Source: GCA-1730015 sp964550655
Lineage (GTDB): Bacteria > Pseudomonadota > Gammaproteobacteria > Granulosicoccales > Granulosicoccaceae
Direction: 5' to 3'
NCBI GenBank assembly: GCA_964550655.1
Contig: CAZKAQ010000147.1
Location: 1 to 8,596, forward strand
Length of the DNA: 8,596 nucleotides
Positions 1-6,892 of the stretch are shown piece after piece (position 1 is the first letter of the stretch; the number at the start of each line of letters is the position of its first letter). The translations under genes were made by a program, and so were the position numbers. Under the pieces are notes generated by a model. The model was not told the DNA's origin. It saw only the letters and a program-made list of their open reading frames with translations, and made no database searches.

Positions 1-37
1 GTTTATAGGCAGAAACTAAAATTAGTCGGTCGCCTTG

Positions 38-56
38 TGAATAATGCAGGTTAGGT
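38..56 (+). repeat. Left copy of 19-bp terminal inverted repeat
   Basis: The 19 bases TGAATAATGCAGGTTAGGT here are the exact reverse complement of 8577-8595. One base further out on one side and two on the other, the match continues with single transitions (20 of 22 bases). If the element's outer tip is the CCTAACC end, as in an insertion sequence inverted repeat, its body would run leftwards out of the window and this would be its right-hand edge. No transposase is visible in the 37 bases outside the repeat. The rest of 1-285 holds one hairpin and no gene I can support. Confidence 0.7.
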
Positions 57-61
57 AGATG

Positions 62-89
62 CAGTTTTTTCTTCGTCGAAGAAAAACTG
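62..89. repeat. AT-rich hairpin
   Basis: An inverted repeat with arms CAGTTTTT(T)CTTCG and CGAAGAAAAACTG around a single T, with one extra T bulged in the left arm. The outer stem is A/T-rich and the inner part is CTTCG/CGAAG. It starts 5 bases after the left terminal repeat ends. It could end transcription arriving from an element on the left or from the glutathione transferase gene on the minus strand, but it lacks the GC-rich stem plus U-tract of a classic terminator. Confidence 0.5.
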
Positions 90-285
90 ATAGTGATTTG
101 CCTTTTACCGGCGTCATGATTTTATCTGAAACCTTTAATTCATTCATGCTACTTACTGACTAAACATTTCGATTTAGGCGTGTTACCACTACTGCGGCTT
201 GCTTGCTGAGCTATTCAACTTATGAAAAGTGTTTCTAAACATTGAACACAGAAAATGCAGGGACCGACGCCCTTTTTACTACTTA

Positions 286-939
286 TTAAGCACCAACCTT
301 CTCGGTTGCTTCTACCCGCCAGCTCTCGGCCTGTCCGTCTCTTATCCACTCGGCCATCGCTGGCAGATCCATAATGGCATCGCTCCAGCGCTCAAACGAA
401 TCGGATATTTTCAATTGATAGCCTCTGGCCCGCCAAGCGATGGGTGCAAACATCGCATCGGCAATGCTGAATTCTCCACACAGAAACTCACCGGTCGGTT
501 TGTCTGCCTGATCAAAATGTTTCCAGATGTCTGCCAGTCGATCCAGATCAGCCTGCACGGCAGCACTGGGGATCATTGCCTGAATTCGATGGCAATTCAT
601 CGGGTGCTCGGAACGTAAAGCCGCAAAGCCGCAGTGCATCTCTGCACTGGCGCAGCGCGCCAGTGCTCTCAGCTTCGGCTCTTGTGGCCAGAGGTTTTTT
701 TCCGGACAGGCGTCGGCAAGGTATTCCAGAATAGCCAGGCTGTCCCATATTATCTGACCATTGTGTTCCAGTATCGGTACAGTGGCCGGAACACGATGGG
801 TTGCTGCAAATTCGGCCAGACTGTTGTCATGGACATAAGGCAAAACTGTATCCCTAAACGAGATGCCTTTGACTTTCATGGCAAGCCAGGGACGCAAAGA
901 CCAGGAAGAGTATCGTTTATAAGTGATGTACAAGTGCAT
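286..939 (-). CDS. Glutathione S-transferase family protein
   Basis: A cytosolic glutathione S-transferase of 217 residues, a normal length for the family. The N-terminal thioredoxin-like domain (about residues 1-80) has the SSWSLRPW segment at 11-18, where a Ser is the likely glutathione-activating residue, a Val-cis-Pro in TVPIL (54-55), and the glutathione-contacting Asp-Ser at 66-67 in WDSLAI. The helical C-terminal domain contains AEMHCGF (99-105) and the N-capping box FSIAD (157-161, S-x-x-D). The ATG start is supported by AGGGA 7 bases upstream. The gene is divergent from a LysR regulator across 115 bases, an arrangement in which the LysR protein often controls the neighbour. Substrate is unknown; family members conjugate glutathione to electrophiles or isomerise maleyl compounds. 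A role with the oxygenase genes further along is possible but not shown. Confidence 0.93.
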   Translation of the reverse strand: MHLYITYKRYSSWSLRPWLAMKVKGISFRDTVLPYVHDNSLAEFAATHRVPATVPILEHNGQIIWDSLAILEYLADACPEKNLWPQEPKLRALARCASAEMHCGFAALRSEHPMNCHRIQAMIPSAAVQADLDRLADIWKHFDQADKPTGEFLCGEFSIADAMFAPIAWRARGYQLKISDSFERWSDAIMDLPAMAEWIRDGQAESWRVEATEKVGA

Positions 940-946
940 GGCTGAA

Positions 947-951
947 TCCCT
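947..951 (-). promoter_or_regulatory. Ribosome binding site of the glutathione transferase gene
   Basis: On the minus strand this reads AGGGA and sits 7 bases before the ATG at 939. It is one of the clearer Shine-Dalgarno sequences in the window and fixes the start of the gene. Confidence 0.6.
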
Positions 952-1054
952 GAGTGATGTCGAGTTGACAGATGGGTATTGAAAGGATCAGTTTGCCGTA
1001 GCATTTTGGCTAAAAAAAGCGAATAATCTTCGTCAGACCATACGGATATTCCGA

Positions 1055-1987
1055 ATGTTGAATTTACGGCAGATCAAAAGCCTGGTTACAGTGGCTGATA
1101 CAGGCAGCGTAAATCGTGCAGCTGAGGTACTGAGCCTGGCACCATCCAGTGTGTCAGCTCAATTGCGTGAGTTGTCTTTGTCGCTCAATGTAAGTTTGTT
1201 TGAATCGTCAGGTCGCGGGCTTGTACTAAGCTCTACCGGCCGACAGCTGTTACCGAAATTCAGGCATTTGTTGTCCGTTAACGATGAGCTGATGGCACAG
1301 GCCCGGTCTCTAATCAGTGACCCCGCCGGGGAGCTACGATTATTTGCACCGAGTTCTATGTGTATTTATCGATTGCCACCACTGATCGAAGTGTTGCAAC
1401 AAACCGCACCGTTGGTCGAGCTGCATCTGCAGCATGATCCGTTTGACTATCGCAAGGCACTGGCTGAGCGCACGATAGAGGCCGCAGTTGTCGTAATCCA
1501 TGATCATGATCCGCACTACAATTCGCTGCAAATTGCTAAAGAGGAAATTATTTATGTCACACATCCGGAGGCAAAACGCAGGAAAAAAATGACACCGGAG
1601 CAGATAGCGGAATGTGCTCTGATTACCACAGAACCCGGGTGCAGTTATCGTATGGCCGCAGAAAATCACTTTAAGAACTGCTCTCTGCGGTTGGAACCGA
1701 GGCAGAGTTTTTCCAATGTGGAGGTTATCCGACGCTGCCTGCTGGCAAAAATGGGTATTGGCTTACTGCCCCGCTGTGTTGTGGCCGAAGACATAGAGCA
1801 AGGGCGATTAGTACAGCAGTCGGTAACAGGTGCACCGTATCGTTTCTCTTCAACAGTTATCTGGCCCAAAGAGGTTGATGTGTCTGCTCGGCTACTGGCA
1901 TTTCTGCAAAGCGTTGAAATATCTCAATCGGATCAGAAACAAAACAATCGATACACAGCAAAAAGACAGCGCAAAAAAATTGCTTAA
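1055..1987 (+). CDS. LysR family transcriptional regulator
   Basis: A 310-residue DNA-binding regulator. The winged helix-turn-helix covers about residues 1-60, with the recognition segment GSVNRAAEVLSLAPSSVSAQ at 17-36, followed by a linker helix and an effector-binding domain from about residue 92 (AGELRLFAPSS). Two usually conserved positions after the recognition helix differ: the Glu of the common LRxLE motif is Ser41, and the Arg of LFxR is Ser (LFESSGRGL, 48-56). The C-terminus ends in a basic tail (KRQRKKIA) beyond the usual domain end. No strong ribosome binding site precedes the ATG. It is divergent from the glutathione transferase gene, which is its most likely local target, but it could also act on the oxygenase cluster. 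The ligand cannot be told from sequence. Confidence 0.92.
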   Translation: MLNLRQIKSLVTVADTGSVNRAAEVLSLAPSSVSAQLRELSLSLNVSLFESSGRGLVLSSTGRQLLPKFRHLLSVNDELMAQARSLISDPAGELRLFAPSSMCIYRLPPLIEVLQQTAPLVELHLQHDPFDYRKALAERTIEAAVVVIHDHDPHYNSLQIAKEEIIYVTHPEAKRRKKMTPEQIAECALITTEPGCSYRMAAENHFKNCSLRLEPRQSFSNVEVIRRCLLAKMGIGLLPRCVVAEDIEQGRLVQQSVTGAPYRFSSTVIWPKEVDVSARLLAFLQSVEISQSDQKQNNRYTAKRQRKKIA

Positions 1988-2145
1988 GCTACATTTGACG
2001 CTAGCAGCAAAACCTTGTTTACCGCTGTCTGAATGACACTCGCCGGCAATCACCCCGGCTGGTACAAGATATTGAACATGCCATAATCGTTATACGCAAC
2101 ACGTTTTTTTTAACCGACACCGATACATTCACCCGACACACTACA

Positions 2146-3015
2146 ATGGCTCAATCACTTCCACCACTAGGTTGGTTTCGCTGTTTTGAAAGCGCGGCAC
2201 AACACCAAAGCTTTACCGCAGCCGCTGAAGAGCTCGGACTGACCCAGTCAGCCGTCAGCCAACAGATCCGTCTGCTGGAATCGCGCCTCGGTTGCCGATT
2301 GTTTGACCGCAAACCGCGTGGCATCAGCCTGACCGATGATGGTCGCAAGCTGTTGCCGGAAATTACCCGTGCAATTGACGCACTCCGTTCAGCCACACAA
2401 CCCTATGAGCAAACACATACCGAAATATTAACCATTGCCACCAGCGTTAGCGTGGCACAGTGGTATCTTGCACCACGCATTAGTGATTTTCTGGAGCTAT
2501 CGCCAAAACTGGATGTAAGACTGCTGACCAGTGTATGGCCTGATGCTTTGGCGGATTCCGCTGATGTGCAGATACGCTTTGGTGCCAATGAAGGACAACC
2601 CGCCTTAGGACGTAATCGCTTAGTACTGGTAGCATCACCACAATTGGTTGCCACTGAGCAACTGCCTTTAACCGATGCAGCTTTTCAAAATTACCCTCTA
2701 ATACAGGCCGTAGGCACATCAGATACCTGGATCAATTTTGCACATCAGTTTGAGCTTGGTTCAAACCATCCTGCAACGCGTTTTGTAGATTCACACGGAT
2801 TGGCCGTCGACCTTGCCCGATTCGGCGCAGGTATCGCATTAACCAGTGAATTAATCGCAGCCCCGTTACTTACCACTGGTGAGCTGGTGATGGTGAGCTC
2901 GCTTACACCGGATGCCACTGATGGTTACTTTATTAATGTGCTCACAGGTAACAAAACAGAAATCGCACATCAGTTTGTAAGCTGGCTTAAAGACGAGGTT
3001 AACCGCACCTTATAA
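2146..3015 (+). CDS. LysR family regulator, GcvA-like subgroup
   Basis: A 289-residue LysR protein of the GcvA/AmpR-like subgroup. This is shown by the N-terminus PPLGWFRCFESAAQHQSFT (6-24) and by the typical helix-turn-helix TAAAEELGLTQSAVSQQIR (24-42) followed by LLESRLGCRLFDR (43-55). Unlike the other LysR gene in the window, the conserved Glu and Arg positions are intact. The effector domain begins near residue 94 (ILTIATSVSVAQWYLAPR). The gene stands alone 158 bases after the first LysR gene and has no evident Shine-Dalgarno before its ATG. It converges on the BCCT transporter gene. Its position next to the transporter makes it the more likely regulator of the transporter/oxygenase control region, though this is inferred from location only. 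Confidence 0.93.
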   Translation: MAQSLPPLGWFRCFESAAQHQSFTAAAEELGLTQSAVSQQIRLLESRLGCRLFDRKPRGISLTDDGRKLLPEITRAIDALRSATQPYEQTHTEILTIATSVSVAQWYLAPRISDFLELSPKLDVRLLTSVWPDALADSADVQIRFGANEGQPALGRNRLVLVASPQLVATEQLPLTDAAFQNYPLIQAVGTSDTWINFAHQFELGSNHPATRFVDSHGLAVDLARFGAGIALTSELIAAPLLTTGELVMVSSLTPDATDGYFINVLTGNKTEIAHQFVSWLKDEVNRTL

Positions 3016-3058
3016 TCAACGTATCCGGGTTCATTCAGCACCCGCCCGTTAATAACAG

Positions 3059-3091
3059 CTACAGGAGTCTGTCTCCGACAGACTCCTGTAG
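3059..3091. terminator. Hairpin between convergent genes, probable bidirectional terminator
   Basis: A perfect 15-bp inverted repeat, with arms CTACAGGAGTCTGTC and GACAGACTCCTGTAG and the 3-base loop TCC. It lies between the stop codons of the GcvA-like regulator (3015) and the BCCT transporter (3155), where a two-way terminator is expected. No T-run follows on either strand, so a purely intrinsic terminator is uncertain. It could instead be an mRNA 3'-end protecting structure or one copy of a dispersed palindromic repeat. Confidence 0.5.
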
Positions 3092-3154
3092 GTCATTACA
3101 AGATATGCAGCGAATGCACAAAGAACACTTTATAAACGTATAAACAGTCTTTGA

Positions 3155-4897
3155 TCAATTGCTGCCATTACTTCGTCTCATATCATCTCGTATCAGTGCT
3201 TTTATTAGCGAAAATCCCATCAGGATCATAATGAAAGAGAATGGTATTGAACCGATAATCATTGCTGATTGAATTGCATTAAGCCCGCCGGCCAACAGCA
3301 ACGCACCAATAACAGCGGTTAAGATCAGTCCCCAGATCACAATATGCCCTTTGCTCGCCGCTTCTTGTGAGCCACCGGCATTGATTGTGTTGACAACTAA
3401 TACCGCGGAATCGGCTGATGTAACAAGATAAGTTAACAGTAAAATCACGATCAGCACCGACAACACAGCAGCAGCCTGTGGCATTAACACGTTGATCGTT
3501 TCATATAACTGGGCAGTCAGGTTCTTGGCAAAAATACTGCCATTGGCTGAGCCGTTAAGTTCCAGATCAATCGCAGTACCACCCAACAAGGCAAACCATA
3601 AAAAACACATGAAAGACGGCGCTAAAATGGATCCGACCACAAACTCGCGTATGCTGCGATTTTTGGAAATTCGGGCCAGAAAGATACCAACGAACGGGGC
3701 GAATGCTATCCACCAGGCCCAATAGAAAATCGACCACCAGCCCTGCCACTCACCCGGGCTGCCAGCACCAGCTGCAGGGAATACCTGAAACGTCAGCGCA
3801 GGCAGGTGAATAATGTAGTCAAACAGTCCGTAACCGAGAATCTTAAGCGCAAAAAGAGTGGAGCCAAATACCACAAAGAAGGCGATCAAAGAAAAGGACA
3901 ACACCATATTCAGGTTGCTCAGCCACTTGATGCCCTTGCCAACTCCGGACAATGCAGAAAGCGTTGAAAGTGTCATCACCACTGCCAGCGCCACCAACAT
4001 TGATCCTGTTGACGGCACCAAAACACCTTTATCATCAGTGGTCATTAACCACTCTGCTCCTGTGAAGGCGTACAATCCGGATGAGAATGAGTCCAGACCC
4101 AAACCAATGGTTTGACTGATACCCAGAATTGTCGCGACTACAGCAGTGACATCGATAATATGGCCCAGCGGACCTGACAAAGATCGTCCAAATATAGGTG
4201 CAAGCGTTGAACGTATCGTTAACGGCAGCCCTCTTGAGTAGGCAAAGAATGCCAGAGTAATACCAACCAGCGCATAGCAAGACCACGCACCCACGCCCCA
4301 ATGGAAAAAGGAGTAGCGATAGGTTGAAGTAATTGCAGACTCTGTTTTTGCAGTAACCAGATCCGGAATAGCTGTTATCGACCCAGCCTCTACCTGAGCC
4401 AGATAAGTAGCCATTGCAGTACTGCCCTCCGCGACCGCAATACCCGCCGCGTCCAGCGCCGCCTGCACTTCAATAGTGCTCATACGAATCAGCGGATTAT
4501 CTGCTATATGAAAAATTGGCTCACCAGTGGCATAACCCAGCATGCCGATACCGATACCAGCACCGAACATCATCGAAAACCACGAAAAATTCGAGAACTC
4601 AGGCTTGCCGCCATCACCCAGAACAACTTTTCCCCAGCGCGGATGCAGGGCAATTAGCAGACAAACACCAATAAAGAATGCGACCGCCCAGGTGTAGTAG
4701 TAGTTGAGATTGTCAAAGGACCAGGTTCTCATCGCCCCCAGTACCGCGCCTGCACGATCCGGGAATATCGCCGCCCAAATCACCAGTAAAGCGATGATAA
4801 TTTTTGATGTGACTGCGACATATTTATTGAAATTTGAGTAGAAACCGCTATCTGCCGTAGCAATTGGCAGCGCGCTCAACGGTGGTTGTATAGCCAA
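3155..4897 (-). CDS. BCCT family transporter (betaine/choline/carnitine type)
   Basis: An inner-membrane secondary transporter with about twelve membrane segments, 580 residues from the chosen start. Family hallmarks are the glycine-rich FGAGIGIGMLGYATGEP (111-127), FHWG (198-201), WAWWIAFAPFVGIFLARISK (393-412) followed by NRSIREF, and VTSADSA (492-498). By comparison with BetP, the first and last imply Na+ coupling. The aromatic box is W395, W396 and F399, where BetP has Trp at the third position. The stretch between the glycine motif and FHWG (about 131-197) is some 30 residues longer than usual. There is no long charged C-terminal tail like the osmosensor of BetP, which favours nutrient uptake over osmoprotection. 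I chose the TTG at 4897 because TGGAG lies 8 bases upstream; a GTG at 4939 would add 14 residues but has no ribosome binding site. Divergent from the oxygenase genes. Substrate probably a zwitterionic quaternary amine. Confidence 0.93.
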   Translation of the reverse strand: MAIQPPLSALPIATADSGFYSNFNKYVAVTSKIIIALLVIWAAIFPDRAGAVLGAMRTWSFDNLNYYYTWAVAFFIGVCLLIALHPRWGKVVLGDGGKPEFSNFSWFSMMFGAGIGIGMLGYATGEPIFHIADNPLIRMSTIEVQAALDAAGIAVAEGSTAMATYLAQVEAGSITAIPDLVTAKTESAITSTYRYSFFHWGVGAWSCYALVGITLAFFAYSRGLPLTIRSTLAPIFGRSLSGPLGHIIDVTAVVATILGISQTIGLGLDSFSSGLYAFTGAEWLMTTDDKGVLVPSTGSMLVALAVVMTLSTLSALSGVGKGIKWLSNLNMVLSFSLIAFFVVFGSTLFALKILGYGLFDYIIHLPALTFQVFPAAGAGSPGEWQGWWSIFYWAWWIAFAPFVGIFLARISKNRSIREFVVGSILAPSFMCFLWFALLGGTAIDLELNGSANGSIFAKNLTAQLYETINVLMPQAAAVLSVLIVILLLTYLVTSADSAVLVVNTINAGGSQEAASKGHIVIWGLILTAVIGALLLAGGLNAIQSAMIIGSIPFSFIMILMGFSLIKALIRDDMRRSNGSN

Positions 4898-4905
4898 AGT
4901 AGTTT

Positions 4906-4910
4906 CTCCA
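4906..4910 (-). promoter_or_regulatory. Ribosome binding site supporting a TTG start of the BCCT gene
   Basis: On the minus strand this reads TGGAG, 8 bases before the TTG at 4897. The upstream in-frame GTG at 4939 is preceded by a pyrimidine-rich stretch without a Shine-Dalgarno, so this site decides between the two starts. Confidence 0.55.
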
Positions 4911-5125
4911 TTTATTGGACAGGATTGCTCAAAGTGCACGAAAAAAGCGGATCAACTATGTGCCTTTTCGATATATATTGCAATCCGCGAAAATTCGGGT
5001 GTCGCTACTAATTTTGCTAACTACTTGACTCCAATAATCCCTGTATGCCCCGATTCCCGATCCTGTGTTATGGGCGCCGTCTACTGACGCAACAGTGGTG
5101 CTATGAAAAGATAATTCAGCAGTCC

Positions 5126-5148
5126 CATTAGTATTAGTAATACTAATG
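5126..5148. promoter_or_regulatory. 23-bp perfect palindrome, probable regulator operator
   Basis: The left arm CATTAGTATTA and right arm TAATACTAATG are exact reverse complements around a central G. The inner part fits the LysR-type T-N11-A pattern (for example TTAGTATTAGTAA). Its centre, 5137, is about 63 bases before the predicted transcription start near 5200, the usual position of a LysR recognition site. A GntR-type regulator would also fit an A/T-rich palindrome with GTAT/ATAC, but none is encoded in the window, whereas two LysR proteins are. Confidence 0.7.
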
Positions 5149-5164
5149 ACAAAATATTCATTGC

Positions 5165-5193
5165 TTGTCAGAACTACCCTCATATCAGATAGT
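5165..5193 (+). promoter_or_regulatory. Candidate sigma-70 promoter of the oxygenase gene set
   Basis: TTGTCA (5165-5170, 5 of 6 to the -35 consensus), a 17-base spacer and GATAGT (5188-5193, 4 of 6 to the -10 consensus) would start transcription near 5200, 14 bases before the first ATG. The weak -10 agrees with a promoter that needs an activator bound at the palindrome just upstream. Confidence 0.4.
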
Positions 5194-5213
5194 GTCCTGT
5201 AATTGATCCTCTA

Positions 5214-5831
5214 ATGCGCTGCTCCACGATTATGAATCCCGTTATCCGAAAATTTGTCACGTTTGAAGAAGAAGTTCTTATTGAAGGCTACAAAGAAGCC
5301 GAGCAGCCGTGGCGCTTGTTTGCGGTTGCGGCAGTTATCACCAATCCGTGGGCCGGACGTTTTATCGACAATTTAACACCGGAAATACAGGCATTCGGCC
5401 CAATCCTGGGCAAGGCACTGACTGATCGAATTATTACCCTCGCAGGTGGCGGCGATAAAATCGAAGCTTACGGCAAAGCAGCGGTAGTGGGTCTGGATGG
5501 TGAAATTGAACATGCCTCTGCGCTAATTCACACGCTGCGCTTCGGCAATTTTTACCGTACTGCGGTGGAGGCCAGTAGCTATCTGGCATTTAGTAACACC
5601 CGCGGCCCTGCGAACGCCGCGATTGCAGTCCCGTTGATGGATAAACATGACGCCGGTCGGCGCTCGCATTATTTGACAGTGCAGTTTGCTATCAATGATG
5701 CACCCCGCGCTGACGAACTCGTACTGGTGCTTGGTGGTGCTACCGGTGGGCGCCCGCATCACCGTATTGGTGACCGTTACCAGGATCTGAAAGATCTGGA
5801 GCGTGACGTTGATAACCCGGCAGCGATCTGA
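5214..5831 (+). CDS. Amino acid synthesis (AA_synth, PF06684-like) family protein
   Basis: A 205-residue soluble protein without signal peptide or membrane segment. I recognise the AA_synth/DUF1185 family from AAVITNPWAGRF (38-49), KIEAYGKAAVVGLDGEIEHA (82-101, the best conserved block), RRSHYLTVQF (148-157) and DAPRADELVLVLGGATGGRPHHRIG (161-185). The family name is historical; to my knowledge no reaction has been firmly established. Start: ATG at 5214 or ATG at 5232 (MNPVIRKF), neither with a Shine-Dalgarno; the family's conserved part begins with the RKFVTFEE segment, so the shorter form (199 residues) is equally possible. It is the first gene after the palindrome and candidate promoter and precedes the flavin reductase by 125 bases, which suggests a role in the same pathway, perhaps processing an intermediate. 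Confidence 0.87.
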   Translation: MRCSTIMNPVIRKFVTFEEEVLIEGYKEAEQPWRLFAVAAVITNPWAGRFIDNLTPEIQAFGPILGKALTDRIITLAGGGDKIEAYGKAAVVGLDGEIEHASALIHTLRFGNFYRTAVEASSYLAFSNTRGPANAAIAVPLMDKHDAGRRSHYLTVQFAINDAPRADELVLVLGGATGGRPHHRIGDRYQDLKDLERDVDNPAAI

Positions 5832-5956
5832 ATTGGCACCGTATACCACCGGTTGCACTGCTCTAATCATGAACGGTGTAACAGAGTCCTGTTCAACATT
5901 CACTATGCTTGAAAGCATGAACCGTCTCGCACTCAAATCGAGCTGCAACTGAACAA

Positions 5957-6889
5957 ATGGCTTCCATCGATCCGGCAACCCTGAGACGTGCATTTGGTAG
6001 TTTTATGACTGGCGTCACTGTCGTTACTGCACGTACCAATAACGGTGACCTGATCGGCTTTACCGCTAATTCATTTACATCAGTTTCGATTGATCCACCC
6101 CTGCTACTGGTTTGCCCGGGTAATCACCTCACCTCCTTTGATGAATTTAACAGCGCTACTCATTTTTCAGTGAGCATATTGGCAGAGGGACAGGAACAGG
6201 TTTCGAATACCTTTGCCAGTACCTCTGAAGACCGTTTTGATGAAGTTAAATGGCATACCGATGAATACGGTTGCCCGCTCATAGAAGGTGCGGCCGCTAC
6301 TTTCAGTTGCAAAGTTCATCAACGTCATATTGCCGGCGATCATCTGGTGTTGATTGGCGAAGTTTTGCAACTAAACTCAACAGACTTACCCGGACTGGGT
6401 TACTGCAGTGACGGGTATTTTAGTTTGAGTAAAGAGCGCCAATCGAACGCTTCCAGCCATTCAGATGTCATGGGTGTGGCAGGTGCTCTCATAGAGTATG
6501 ACGGCCGCATTTTGATGTCTAAGGCAAACAGTGACTATTGCGTACCTACGGTTGAGCAATCCAATTCGATGGGTGCACGCAGTGCGCTGCAACAGTACTT
6601 TGAAAAGATACGATTGAATATCCGGCTGGGACCGGTCTATTCAGTCTACGATGATCCCGTCAAACAGACACGCTTTACCTTTATACGTGCCCATGCCGAG
6701 TCTGATGATTGCAGTGAGCTTGGCTCTTTTGAGACAATTGAATCACTGGTAAACCGAAAATTTTCAGATCAGGCTCAGACCACCATGATGACGCGCTTTG
6801 CTACCGAAAGTCGGATAAGAACCTACGGCTTGTACATTGGCAATGCAGAGTTCGGAGAGCTACACCTGCCCACAGATGAACAGGACTAA
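5957..6889 (+). CDS. Flavin reductase with C-terminal Nudix-like domain (reductase component of two-component monooxygenase)
   Basis: Residues 1-158 form a flavin reductase of the FMN-binding split-barrel type: FGSFMTGVTVVTA (13-25), GFTANSFTSVSIDPPLLLVC (34-53), GDHLVLIGEV (127-136) and the closing GYCSDGYFSL. It would use NAD(P)H to make reduced flavin for the oxygenase encoded 3 bases downstream. Members with only this domain are about 160-180 residues; this one is 310. The extra part, about 171-290, begins VAGALIEYDGRILMSKA and looks like a Nudix fold, but the catalytic box (G-x5-E-x7-REUxEE) is not recognisable: ARSALQQYFEKIRL (207-220) stands in its place. Hydrolase activity is therefore unlikely and a substrate-sensing role that controls the reductase is an inference. 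The ATG has no clear Shine-Dalgarno, but MASIDPATLRRAFGSFMTG matches the family N-terminus. It resembles the reductase role of TgnA in trigonelline degradation; I do not assign the symbol. Confidence 0.88.
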   Translation: MASIDPATLRRAFGSFMTGVTVVTARTNNGDLIGFTANSFTSVSIDPPLLLVCPGNHLTSFDEFNSATHFSVSILAEGQEQVSNTFASTSEDRFDEVKWHTDEYGCPLIEGAAATFSCKVHQRHIAGDHLVLIGEVLQLNSTDLPGLGYCSDGYFSLSKERQSNASSHSDVMGVAGALIEYDGRILMSKANSDYCVPTVEQSNSMGARSALQQYFEKIRLNIRLGPVYSVYDDPVKQTRFTFIRAHAESDDCSELGSFETIESLVNRKFSDQAQTTMMTRFATESRIRTYGLYIGNAEFGELHLPTDEQD

Positions 6890-6892
6890 CTT

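Larger units (their letters stand above)
4898..5213. promoter_or_regulatory. Shared control region of the divergent transporter and oxygenase genes
   Basis: About 316 bases without a supported gene separate the transporter and the AA_synth gene. It contains a perfect palindrome at 5126-5148, a candidate promoter at 5165-5193 for the plus-strand genes, and a further exact half-site TACTAAT at 5006-5012. On the minus strand the alternating TATATAT at 4971-4977 could be the -10 of the transporter promoter, but no matching -35 is present, as is usual for promoters that depend on an activator. A 75-codon open frame on the minus strand here has no recognisable protein features and I do not call it. 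Confidence 0.6.

Noticed and set aside
22..147. 41-codon minus-strand open frame crossing the left repeat and hairpin
   Set aside because: Short, without a Shine-Dalgarno, and not similar to anything I recognise; its reading through a hairpin and a repeat looks accidental.
254..261. AATGCAGG (254-261) and AACCTGCA (7995-8002) as further copies of the terminal repeat
   Set aside because: Only 8 bases match in each case, which is not surprising by chance in a window this long; the matches do not extend.
965..993. Consensus TTGACA (965-970) as a promoter for the first LysR gene
   Set aside because: No acceptable -10 occurs 16-18 bases downstream (the bases there read about TCAGTT), so it is a lone -35-like word.
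2042..2111. GCCGG/CCGGC mini-hairpin (2042-2059) and a run of eight T (2104-2111) as a terminator of the first LysR gene
   Set aside because: The two are about 45 bases apart, and the stem directly before the T-run is only about 3 bp, so they do not form an intrinsic terminator.
4956..5183. 75-codon minus-strand open frame in the divergent control region
   Set aside because: No recognisable domain; it overlaps the palindrome and candidate promoter and has no convincing ribosome binding site.
5905..5918. ATGCT-TGAA-AGCAT hairpin in the gap before the flavin reductase
   Set aside because: A 5-bp A/T-rich stem without a T-run is too weak to be called a terminator or processing site.
5523..5993. 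156-codon minus-strand open frame over the AA_synth gene and the following gap
   Set aside because: It is antisense to a clearly recognised protein and has no family features.
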